Below are positions 1-5,176 of a stretch of DNA of 10,742 bases, piece after piece. Source of the stretch: an uncultured Oscillibacter sp. (lineage in GTDB: Bacteria; Bacillota; Clostridia; Oscillospirales; Oscillospiraceae). The stretch spans positions 1-10,742 of the forward strand of contig URTS01000062.1 in the NCBI GenBank assembly GCA_900550685.1, read 5' to 3'. The position numbers and the translations under genes are program-made. Position 1 is the stretch's first letter; every line of letters begins with the position of its first letter. The notes under the pieces are model-generated. The model was not told where the DNA came from, searched no databases, and saw only the letters and a list, made by a program, of their open reading frames with translations.

Positions 1-579
1 GACCGTCACGGCCTGGTTCACGCTGTCCTCGCAGGAACGCATGGCCAGAATGGTCTTTTCCATCAGCTCCTCGATGGGCCAGCCCAACCGCTCCGCGCCG
101 GTATTGATGACATCCCGGGAGCAGCCTGCGGCGAACTTCTTGTCCTTGTACTTCTTTTTCAGGGAGCTGACCTCCATGTCCTGCACGGACTTGCTGGGCC
201 GCATCCGGGCGGCGGCGCCGATAAGGCCCGTCAGTTCGTCGGCGGCAAAGAGGACCTTCTCCATCTCGTGGACAGGCTCCACATCGCAGCAGATGCCGTA
301 GCCATGGGAGCAGACGGCATGGATCAGTTCCTCGGAGCAGCCGATCTCCGCCAGCAGCTCCGGTGCCTTGATGCAGTGCTGTTCCGGCCACTTTTCAAAA
401 TCCACATCGTGGAGCAGGCCCACGGTGGCCCAGAAATCGGCGTCCTCACCGTAGCCCAGTTCATTGGCGTACCAGCGCATGGTGCCCTCCACCGTCAATC
501 CGTGCTGGATGTGGAACGGCTCGCTGTTGTACTTTTTCAGCAGAGCCAGGGCTTCTTCTCTTGTGGGGCAGGCTTTCAT
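1..579 (-). CDS. HD-domain phosphohydrolase family protein (3' end cut by window edge)
   Basis: This reading frame runs from an ATG at 579 off the left edge without a stop, giving 193 residues. It has the layout of small HD-domain metal-dependent phosphohydrolases: a leading histidine in FHIQHG (residues 22-27), the HD pair in LLHDVDFE (H57, D58) and a following SHGYG (H92), which are the expected metal ligands. HD proteins hydrolyse phosphate esters of nucleotides or related compounds, but the substrate cannot be read here. The start is supported by AAAGGAG about eight bases upstream. It lies 64 bases after the DUF2461 gene on the same strand and may be co-transcribed with it, since no good promoter was found in the gap. 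Proteins of this subgroup are near 190-200 residues, so little may be missing. The fold call is firm; the function is unknown. Confidence 0.85.
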   Translation of the reverse strand, partial: MKACPTREEALALLKKYNSEPFHIQHGLTVEGTMRWYANELGYGEDADFWATVGLLHDVDFEKWPEQHCIKAPELLAEIGCSEELIHAVCSHGYGICCDVEPVHEMEKVLFAADELTGLIGAAARMRPSKSVQDMEVSSLKKKYKDKKFAAGCSRDVINTGAERLGWPIEELMEKTILAMRSCEDSVNQAVTV

Positions 580-599
580 CTTGATCTCTCCTTTATTCT

Positions 600-642
600 T
601 ACCATCGCCGACAGGCGTATTTACCCTTGTCAATTGATGGTA
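600..642. repeat. Inverted repeat between the DUF2461 and HD genes
   Basis: The arms TACCATC (600-606) and GATGGTA (636-642) are perfect reverse complements around a 29-base interior. The interior also holds GACA (610-613) and TGTC (629-632), which can pair inside the first stem. It fills most of the 64-base gap between the two minus-strand genes. It is not followed by a T tract, so it is not a normal terminator. It could be an RNA processing or stabilising element that sets the expression ratio of the two genes, or it may be chance. Confidence 0.4.
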
Positions 643-643
643 C

Positions 644-1327
644 TTATTTCAGCGTCTCCAGCTCCGGGTCGGAGGGCAGGGTCAAAAAATAGTCGTAATA
701 GGGCAGCAGAAACTCGTACCCCTTCTTGATCCGGTCCACCACGTCCCGGCAGAACAGTTCGTCCGTCAGCTTGTCCTCATGGGTGATGGTGATGGACTTC
801 ATCTGAAACCAGGGGGCCAGCAGTTCCGAGGGAGCCCCGGCCTTGGGCCGCTTGTAGGTATCCCCGCCCAGGGTGAACTCTGATTGGGCGTTCAATGCCT
901 TTGTCAGCTTCTCCATGGGCTTGGGATTTTCGATAATGCGGGCCCGGAGCTTGGCCATGTCCATGGGCTTTGCCATCCAACAGCCCATGCCGTAGCCCCA
1001 ATAGTCCGGCCCCAGTTCAAACCAGAAGGTGGGCCGGGTGGTCCAGTCCTCGCTGGGCCGCTCCACGCAGAACCACAGGTGGTCCTTGTAAGGCCCCCGG
1101 CCATGGAGCCGCCGGGCGTCCCGGTAGATCCGGGTCACGCGGCACACCATGGGGCCCTCCGGCCGCTTTTCTGAAAGAAAATCGTAAATTTCCGCCCCCA
1201 GTTCCTTCATGGGGCGGTAAAACTCGTTCAGATACGTCTCCTTGTGAGCTTCAAACCAGGGCCGCTCGTTGTTGAAGCGGATACCCCACATGAAATCCAC
1301 GGTGGCATCGGTAAATCCGGTAAACAT
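644..1327 (-). CDS. DUF2461 family protein
   Basis: This 227-residue protein matches the DUF2461 (TIGR02453) family, whose biochemical role is not established. The N-terminal NNERPWFEAHKETY (about 18-31) corresponds to the family's N-R-x-W-F-x-x-x-R/K-x-x-Y segment. RIYRDARR followed by PYKDHLWF (about 66-86) is the second conserved block, normally written as RIYRDTRF...PYK. Length is typical for the family. The protein is soluble, with no signal peptide or membrane helix. The ATG at 1327 follows AGGAG by only four bases, a short spacing, but the conserved N-terminus fits this start. It has its own promoter (1362-1391) just after the rpmA terminator and probably leads a two-gene unit with the HD gene downstream. 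The family call is firm; the function is unknown. Confidence 0.88.
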   Translation of the reverse strand: MFTGFTDATVDFMWGIRFNNERPWFEAHKETYLNEFYRPMKELGAEIYDFLSEKRPEGPMVCRVTRIYRDARRLHGRGPYKDHLWFCVERPSEDWTTRPTFWFELGPDYWGYGMGCWMAKPMDMAKLRARIIENPKPMEKLTKALNAQSEFTLGGDTYKRPKAGAPSELLAPWFQMKSITITHEDKLTDELFCRDVVDRIKKGYEFLLPYYDYFLTLPSDPELETLK

Positions 1328-1336
1328 AGGTCTCCT

Positions 1337-1358
1337 CGCAATCGTTTTTCATATTGCG
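1337..1358 (-). promoter_or_regulatory. Hairpin at the 5' end of the DUF2461 mRNA, next to its ribosome site
   Basis: CGCAAT (1337-1342) and ATTGCG (1353-1358) form a perfect six-base stem around ten bases. Read on the minus strand, the stem ends exactly where AGGAG (1332-1336) begins. The predicted transcription start, about seven bases after the -10 box, falls near 1355, so the hairpin would sit at or straddle the 5' end of the mRNA. It could protect the mRNA end, or be a DNA operator at the start site. Which applies cannot be told from sequence. Confidence 0.45.
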
Positions 1359-1361
1359 GCT

Positions 1362-1391
1362 ATTGTAGCACAGGTGACGGCGGCCTTGCAA
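1362..1391 (-). promoter_or_regulatory. Sigma-A promoter for the DUF2461 gene
   Basis: On the minus strand TTGCAA (1386-1391) is followed after 18 bases by TACAAT (1362-1367). The -10 box is preceded by TGC, giving an extended -10 (TGCTACAAT). The predicted start is near 1355, giving a leader of about 28 bases. It lies 45 bases beyond the rpmA terminator, so this gene is transcribed independently of the ribosomal operon. Confidence 0.65.
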
Positions 1392-1436
1392 CAGGAAAAC
1401 TATACAATTCCTACTGCTTTAATAGGCTTGTGCCGC

Positions 1437-1468
1437 AAAAAAGAACTCCGGCAGAGCCGGAGTTCTTT
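1437..1468 (-). terminator. Intrinsic terminator of the rplU-prp-rpmA operon
   Basis: The arms 1440-1452 and 1456-1468 are perfect 13-base reverse complements with a three-base loop. On the minus strand the stem runs into a stretch of six T (1437-1442, partly in the stem). It begins 12 bases after the rpmA stop codon. In many Firmicutes obgE follows rpmA in the operon; here transcription evidently stops first. Confidence 0.93.
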
Positions 1469-1479
1469 CAACATGCAGA

Positions 1480-1761
1480 TTATTCTGCGGCGTAGACGGA
1501 AGCCTGCTTCCGATCCTTGCCCAGACGCTCAAAACGCAGGGTGCCGTCCACCTTGGCGAACAGGGTGTCGTCAGTGCCGATGCCCACGTTGGTGCCGGGA
1601 TGGATCTTGGTGCCGCGCTGGCGGACCAGGATGTTGCCGGCCTTGACGAACTGGCCGTCTGCACGCTTGGCGCCCAGACGCTTGGAGTTGGAGTCACGAC
1701 CGTTCTTGGTGGAGCCGCCGCCCTTCTTGTGGGCGAAGAACTGCAAACCGATCATCATCAT
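1480..1761 (-). CDS. rpmA: 50S ribosomal protein L27 with Prp-cleavable N-terminal extension
   Basis: L27 sits at the peptidyl-transferase centre of the 50S subunit. The body of the protein (AHKKGGGSTKNGRDS onward) is unmistakable L27, ending in KQASVYAAE. As in other Firmicutes, it begins with a short extension, here MMMIGLQFF, before the mature AHKKG. The LQFF/AHKKG junction (after residue 9) is the site that the Prp protease cleaves in Staphylococcus aureus. Three ATG codons in a row (1761, 1758, 1755) could start translation. I chose the first, 12 bases from AAAGGA, because the others are even further away; the precursor is then 93 residues. The reading frame is open further upstream, but that part does not resemble L27. 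The AAAGGA lies in a perfect hairpin. The protein is third in the operon, 40 bases after prp, and is followed by a strong terminator. Confidence 0.96.
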   Translation of the reverse strand: MMMIGLQFFAHKKGGGSTKNGRDSNSKRLGAKRADGQFVKAGNILVRQRGTKIHPGTNVGIGTDDTLFAKVDGTLRFERLGKDRKQASVYAAE

Positions 1762-1764
1762 GAT

Positions 1765-1779
1765 AAAGGACCATCCTTT
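1765..1779 (-). promoter_or_regulatory. Hairpin that covers the rpmA ribosome-binding site
   Basis: On the minus strand AAAGGA (1774-1779) and TCCTTT (1765-1770) are perfect reverse complements around a three-base TGG loop. AAAGGA is the only good Shine-Dalgarno match ahead of rpmA, so folding would hide it. The prp stop codon ends 22 bases upstream, which would let translating ribosomes influence the fold. Base pairing is seen directly; a regulatory role is inferred. Confidence 0.5.
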
Positions 1780-1801
1780 CTTTAGAGATTTCAGGGAGGA
1801 C

Positions 1802-2134
1802 TTATTCAGCCTCCAGAACTTCGATGTTTTCAGGATACTCGTCATGGAGCTGGGCAAAGTAGACCATCATGCCCGTCAGGAGGGCCTGACAGGTGCTCTC
1901 CGCCGTCTGGCCGAGGCTTCCCGGCAGCCGGAGGGAGATAGATGCGTCGCTTTCCCGGACCTTCACGGACGCCGCCAGGCCCAGCACGTCGTTGACGGTG
2001 GTCTCCACCAGACGAACGGCGCTGGTAACTGCCGCACAGACAATGTCCGCGCCAGCCTCAGCGTAGCCGCTGTGGCCCTGCACGTCGAATCCGATGACGC
2101 GGCTTCCCTGGCTTTGGAAGGTGATGGTGGTCAT
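1802..2134 (-). CDS. prp: Ribosomal-processing cysteine protease Prp (YsxB family)
   Basis: Prp removes the N-terminal peptide of L27 in Firmicutes. This 110-residue protein has the family signature: GHSGYAEAGADIVCAAV (residues 20-36), with catalytic H21 and C33, matching the His/Cys pair known in the S. aureus enzyme. The length is usual for the family. Its gene lies between rplU and rpmA, the conserved position. The ATG at 2134 begins two bases after the rplU TGA and has no strong ribosome site, which suggests translational coupling to rplU. The substrate, L27 with an LQFF/A junction, is encoded 40 bases downstream. There is nothing broken in the protein. Confidence 0.95.
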   Translation of the reverse strand: MTTITFQSQGSRVIGFDVQGHSGYAEAGADIVCAAVTSAVRLVETTVNDVLGLAASVKVRESDASISLRLPGSLGQTAESTCQALLTGMMVYFAQLHDEYPENIEVLEAE

Positions 2135-2136
2135 GC

Positions 2137-2448
2137 TCAGACAGAGATCTTGCCGATCTCAACCTTGGTGTAAGGCTGACGATGGCCCTGACGCTTGCGG
2201 TAACCCTTCTTGGGATTGTACTTGAAGATGCGGATCTTCTTGCCCTTGCCGTTCTTCACGATCTTGGCCTCCACGGAAGCGCCCTCCACAACGGGGGTGC
2301 CGAAGGTAGCCTTCTCATCGTCGATGATGGCCAGGACCTGCTCGAACTTCACGGTATCGCCAGCCTCGTTGTCCAGCTTCTCGATGTAGATCACATCGCC
2401 CTCGGACACCTTGTACTGCTTGCCGCCAGTCACGATAATTGCGTTCAT
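2137..2448 (-). CDS. rplU: 50S ribosomal protein L21
   Basis: L21 binds 23S rRNA in the large subunit. The N-terminus MNAIIVTGGKQYKV and the basic C-terminal part KKIRIFKYNPKKGYRKRQGHRQPYTKVEI are typical, and the 103-residue length is standard. An in-frame ATG lies 18 bases further upstream, but the six codons it would add contain the AAGGAG ribosome site (2458-2463), nine bases before the ATG at 2448. The internal start is therefore the real one. It is the first gene of the rplU-prp-rpmA operon and has a near-perfect sigma-A promoter upstream. Confidence 0.97.
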   Translation of the reverse strand: MNAIIVTGGKQYKVSEGDVIYIEKLDNEAGDTVKFEQVLAIIDDEKATFGTPVVEGASVEAKIVKNGKGKKIRIFKYNPKKGYRKRQGHRQPYTKVEIGKISV

Positions 2449-2526
2449 TCTTTTCAACTCCTTCATTTACGGGCTCGCTGTCGGGGGCGATCTCCGAAGA
2501 AATACTTTAGACCCATTCAAAGCGGC
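2449..2526 (-). promoter_or_regulatory. 5' leader of the rplU operon (possible L21 leader)
   Basis: From the predicted start near 2526 to the rplU ATG there are about 78 untranslated bases. Firmicutes rplU operons often carry a structured L21 leader (an Rfam family) thought to mediate autoregulation. I can see only a short possible pairing of ATGGGT with GCCCGT across the leader, enclosing a GC-rich centre. Position and length fit, but I could not confirm the family consensus by eye. Confidence 0.35.
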
Positions 2527-2532
2527 CTTATT

Positions 2533-2561
2533 ATTATATCTGCGGCAGTGCCGTTTGTCAA
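2533..2561 (-). promoter_or_regulatory. Consensus sigma-A promoter of the rplU operon
   Basis: On the minus strand TTGACA (2556-2561) and TATAAT (2533-2538) both match the consensus at all six positions, and are separated by the optimal 17 bases. This is the strongest promoter in the window, as expected for a ribosomal protein operon. The predicted start is near 2526. Confidence 0.95.
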
Positions 2562-2619
2562 CGGTTTTTCCGCGAAAATCCGGGAATTTTTGAAGAAATC
2601 CGTCATCCCGGCAGGATCT

Positions 2620-3441
2620 TCACCGGACAAAGCGGGTGCTGAGCCGCAGAAGGCCCTCCAGGGTCAGCGTCATCTGCTCCGGCAGCTCCGCCGGGTGTCC
2701 GGTAGTACCCGGAAAAAGGACATAGCCGAAGTACAGGCCGTTTCTGTCATAAATGCCGCCTCCGATCAGGTCGGCGGTATGGCTTTCTCCATCTATAGCA
2801 ACCGTGAGATTTGCGAATTTGTCAGTGCGGTAATATCCGGACTCATAATTTTCGCCGCCGCAGCCCGTTATCAGTACGCCTCGCCAGGGATTGTAGAAAT
2901 GACGGACACCCTCTGCCCGGAACCAGATATTCCAGTTTCCAGACTCCTCACCCCAGTCTATATTCGACACTGTGATGCGGCAGCCGGTGTCGTCCTCGTA
3001 GATCACCGGCTCCGCACCGTTATAGACTTCTCGCGGATTCACGTCGATGGACCAGCTTCCCGGCAGTACCTCTTCCATGACCCGGTAATCCTTATTAGAA
3101 AACTGGTAGGAAAGGCCACGGGTCCAGCTGCCCCACACGCCGCAGCAGAACAGGACATAGTAAATGATCGCCAGCCAAAGCCCCCAGCCAATCCCCCGTT
3201 GGGTCCATTCCCGCTTCAGAGCCGCCAGATCCGGGGCGCTTTTCGCCCCATAGATCACCTCTGTCACATCGGCATCCAGCGCCGCGGCGATGCGCTCCAG
3301 GGTCTCCACATCCGGCAACGCCTTCCCCGTCTCCCAGGCGGACACCGCCTGCCGGGTGACGTGAAGCTGCTCCGCCAGTTCCTCCTGGGTCATGCGCTTC
3401 GCCGCCCGAAGCCGTTTGATATGGGTTCCGACAGACGCCAT
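2620..3441 (-). CDS. Membrane-anchored XRE-family regulator with an extracytoplasmic domain
   Basis: This 273-residue protein starts with a Cro/CI-type helix-turn-helix (about 6-60; core TQEELAEQLHVTRQAVSAWE, 18-37). After a short basic linker (about 66-83) comes one hydrophobic segment, about 84-104 (GIGWGLWLAIIYYVLFCCGVW), and then some 165 residues rich in Tyr, Trp, Gly and alternating hydrophobic residues, which suggests a beta-sandwich. Basic residues before the helix (KREWTQR) favour a cytoplasmic DNA-binding head and an exported C-terminal domain. I do not recognise the C-terminal domain. The ATG at 3441 follows AGGAGG by seven bases, an excellent start. The gene begins 72 bases after luxS on the same strand and has a weak promoter with a palindrome, so autoregulation is plausible. 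It may sense an external or envelope signal, but the ligand is unknown. Confidence 0.85.
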   Translation of the reverse strand: MASVGTHIKRLRAAKRMTQEELAEQLHVTRQAVSAWETGKALPDVETLERIAAALDADVTEVIYGAKSAPDLAALKREWTQRGIGWGLWLAIIYYVLFCCGVWGSWTRGLSYQFSNKDYRVMEEVLPGSWSIDVNPREVYNGAEPVIYEDDTGCRITVSNIDWGEESGNWNIWFRAEGVRHFYNPWRGVLITGCGGENYESGYYRTDKFANLTVAIDGESHTADLIGGGIYDRNGLYFGYVLFPGTTGHPAELPEQMTLTLEGLLRLSTRFVR

Positions 3442-3463
3442 GGCCTCACCTCCTGCCGCCCTC

Positions 3464-3493
3464 AGTCTACTACAAACCGGGTCCGACTGTCAC
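3464..3493 (-). promoter_or_regulatory. Probable weak promoter of the XRE regulator gene
   Basis: On the minus strand GTGACA (3488-3493) and TAGACT (3464-3469) are 18 bases apart, with five and four matches to consensus. The gene could also be read through from luxS, because no terminator with a T tract lies between them. Confidence 0.35.
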
Positions 3494-3509
3494 GCAAAGG
3501 GTATTTGCG
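3493..3509. promoter_or_regulatory. 17-bp palindrome upstream of the XRE gene (candidate operator)
   Basis: CGCAAA (3493-3498) and TTTGCG (3504-3509) are perfect inverted arms five bases apart. The element touches the -35 box of the likely XRE promoter and starts five bases after the luxS stop. Its size and symmetry fit a dimeric Cro/CI-type repressor site. As RNA it would be a six-base hairpin after luxS, but without a T tract it is a poor terminator. Confidence 0.4.
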
Positions 3510-3513
3510 CGGC

Positions 3514-3972
3514 TCAATATGCCAGCTTTTCCACTGTCCAGTCCCGGATGAGACCGGCATAAAAGCGGCAGACGGTCTTTCCTGTGTCCACATCCAGATT
3601 GCGGTAGTTGCCGCACTCCACGGCGCTCTTGCCGGGCATCTCGCCCTCAAACACGGCGGCCTGCTCAAAAACCTGCTTCACCAGCGCCACCGCCCCTTCC
3701 AGGTCCAGCAGACGGCTGTCGAACAGGAAGTAGAAGCCGGTCTGGCAGCCCATGGGGCCGAAGTAGATAACGGCGTCCTTCTGCGCCGAGTTCCGCAGCA
3801 GGGTGGCAATGAGATGCTCCACGGAGTGCATCTCACTGTTGGTCAGCAGGTCCCCGGTGTTGGGCTTTTTGAACCGGAGGTCCAGGGTCACGATGTCCCC
3901 ATCCCGCCGGGAGAGATACAGTCCCGGCACCAGCTTATTGTGGTCCACGGCAAAGCTTGCGATCCGTTCCAT
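3514..3972 (-). CDS. luxS: S-ribosylhomocysteine lyase LuxS (AI-2 synthase)
   Basis: LuxS cleaves S-ribosylhomocysteine to homocysteine and DPD, which cyclises to the AI-2 signal. The 152-residue protein has the metal-binding motif HSVEH (H49, E52, H53), the catalytic-cysteine motif GPMGCQTGFY (C76) and the third metal ligand C120 in ECGNY. It is a few residues shorter than the Bacillus enzyme between HSVEH and GPMGC, as in other clostridial forms. The ATG at 3972 is one base after the mtnN TAA and is preceded by GAGGAGG with a nine-base spacer that lies inside the mtnN coding end. It forms a tight pair with mtnN, which makes its substrate. No AI-2 transporter or kinase gene is visible here. 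Confidence 0.96.
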   Translation of the reverse strand: MERIASFAVDHNKLVPGLYLSRRDGDIVTLDLRFKKPNTGDLLTNSEMHSVEHLIATLLRNSAQKDAVIYFGPMGCQTGFYFLFDSRLLDLEGAVALVKQVFEQAAVFEGEMPGKSAVECGNYRNLDVDTGKTVCRFYAGLIRDWTVEKLAY

Positions 3973-3973
3973 A

Positions 3974-4660
3974 TTACACTTCCTCCTCTTTCAGCGCCTG
4001 GGCCAGGGGCAGCACCACGGCTCCCAGATTTTCCAGCGCCTGTCCGAAATCAAAATATTCCGCCGCCTGGTTGTCGGAAAACAGGTGGTCCGACACGGAT
4101 TTCACCGCCGCGAAGCCCACACCGTTCCGCAGGCACACCTGTGCCATGGCGCAGCCCTCCATCTCCACCAGCAGGGGGTGGAAGGTATCCCGGATGAAGG
4201 CGGCCCGGTCCCCCTTCACGGCGAACCAGTCCCCGGTGGCCACCCGGCCTGTGACAGCATCAAAGCCCAGCTTTTTCAGGGTCTCCACGCAGTGCTGCGG
4301 CTTCCAGGTGGGAAATTTCACCCGGTTCACCGTGGATACCAGGCCGATGGGGTCCCCCACGGCAGTGGTGTCCACATCGTGCTGGACAAATTCGCTGGGC
4401 ACCACCAGGCTGCCGGTGGGCAGGTCCGTCAAACACCCGGCCACCCCGGCGTTCAGAATCAGATCCACGCCGTATTTCAGGCACAGGATCTCCGCCGCCA
4501 TGGCGGCATTCACCTTGCTGACGCCTCCGGCGCAGGCGATGATCCCCGGTTCCACTTCAAAAAAAGGCACGCCGGACACCGTCTCAAAGGGCGTCCAGTC
4601 CTTGGCCCCCGGCAGGGCGTGCAGCTCCACCGGCATGGCAAATTGCAGTCCGATCTTCAT
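3974..4660 (-). CDS. mtnN: 5'-methylthioadenosine/S-adenosylhomocysteine nucleosidase
   Basis: MtnN (Pfs) removes adenine from methylthioadenosine and S-adenosylhomocysteine; the latter gives the LuxS substrate. The 228-residue protein starts MKIGLQFAMPVEL, with E12 at the position of the catalytic acid Glu12 of the Escherichia coli enzyme. It has the NAGVAG segment (70-75), the nucleoside-binding VEMEGCAMA (165-173) and SVSD (188-191), where D191 is the expected catalytic aspartate. The reading frame is open upstream to 4711, but the family N-terminus and GGAG eight bases before 4660 fix this start. It is 17 bases after the zinc-ribbon gene and one base before luxS, so the three form one operon. 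Confidence 0.95.
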   Translation of the reverse strand: MKIGLQFAMPVELHALPGAKDWTPFETVSGVPFFEVEPGIIACAGGVSKVNAAMAAEILCLKYGVDLILNAGVAGCLTDLPTGSLVVPSEFVQHDVDTTAVGDPIGLVSTVNRVKFPTWKPQHCVETLKKLGFDAVTGRVATGDWFAVKGDRAAFIRDTFHPLLVEMEGCAMAQVCLRNGVGFAAVKSVSDHLFSDNQAAEYFDFGQALENLGAVVLPLAQALKEEEV

Positions 4661-4677
4661 TCCATATGCTCCATTTC

Positions 4678-5085
4678 TCAAGAATCCTGTTTCGGCAGCG
4701 CCTTTCCGCACTTGCCGCAGAAGGCAAAGCCCTCCCCCAGCCTGGCGCCGCAGTAGGGGCAGTAGGCAAACTTTCCCGGTTCGCCTGTCTGCACCTCCGG
4801 CTCCGGATCGCTCCGGCTGCCGAAGCGCACATTCAGCGGGTCCGGCTCCTCGTCACTGTCCACAATGTCATAGGCGGAATAGCGGTTTTCCCCGGCGGCA
4901 TTTTTGAAGCTGTACACCGCGTTGACCACGCCGATGCCGATAAACGCCACCCCGAACAGCAGGAAGAAGCCGGGCGCTCCAATGGATGCCGCCCCACACG
5001 TCCAGATGATCCCGAACACAATTCCGAAAATAGAGCCGATGCCCCCCATCATGGACGGGCCCCGGCCCGGTTTTACACTTTTCAT
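4678..5085 (-). CDS. Small membrane protein with C-terminal zinc ribbon
   Basis: This 135-residue protein has two hydrophobic segments (about 15-33 and 38-58) in glycine-rich sequence, an acidic linker (about 77-100) and a C-terminal zinc ribbon: CPYC (C109, C112) and CGKC (C123, C126). Zinc ribbons of this type occur in many small Firmicutes membrane proteins of unknown role and may bind a partner protein or metal. The ATG at 5085 follows AAAGGAG by six bases; the open frame upstream to 5343 is antisense-type overlap with mnmM and lacks sense. It has its own promoter and leader hairpin and is the first gene of the operon with mtnN and luxS. I do not recognise a specific family. A link to the methyl cycle is suggested only by position. 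Confidence 0.85.
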   Translation of the reverse strand: MKSVKPGRGPSMMGGIGSIFGIVFGIIWTCGAASIGAPGFFLLFGVAFIGIGVVNAVYSFKNAAGENRYSAYDIVDSDEEPDPLNVRFGSRSDPEPEVQTGEPGKFAYCPYCGARLGEGFAFCGKCGKALPKQDS

Positions 5086-5100
5086 AAGCAGCTCCTTTCT

Positions 5101-5115
5101 GCGGGCTATGCCCGC
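5101..5115 (-). promoter_or_regulatory. Leader hairpin abutting the ribosome site of the zinc-ribbon gene
   Basis: GCGGGC and GCCCGC (5101-5106, 5110-5115) form a perfect six-base GC-rich stem with a three-base loop. On the minus strand it is followed by AG and then AAAGGAG (5092-5098). It begins about eight bases after the predicted transcription start. There is no T tract, so it is not a terminator. It may protect the mRNA 5' end or keep the ribosome site open. The same module occurs before sleL. Confidence 0.5.
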
Positions 5116-5129
5116 CGCGCTCTGCTGCC

Positions 5130-5158
5130 AGTATAGCAGAAAATACAAACTGTGAAAA
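5130..5158 (-). promoter_or_regulatory. Promoter of the zinc-ribbon-mtnN-luxS operon
   Basis: On the minus strand TTTTCA (5153-5158) and TATACT (5130-5135) are separated by 17 bases, with four and five matches to sigma-A consensus. The predicted start near 5123 gives a leader of about 38 bases that contains the hairpin. It lies between the mnmM stop and the operon, in an AT-rich patch. Confidence 0.65.
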
Positions 5159-5176
5159 CTGTATTTTTCCCCCGGT

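Noticed and set aside
2580..2611. CCGGGA/TCCCGG inverted repeat after the XRE gene as a terminator
   Set aside because: Only six pairs with a 20-base loop and no clean T tract; it may contribute but cannot be called.
2182..4197. 671-residue plus-strand open frame
   Set aside because: It lies antisense to rplU, the XRE gene, luxS and part of mtnN, has no domain-like composition, and is the product of GC-rich third positions on the other strand.
3803..4907. Two plus-strand open frames of 316-317 residues
   Set aside because: Both are antisense to mtnN, luxS and the zinc-ribbon gene and look like low-complexity shadows.
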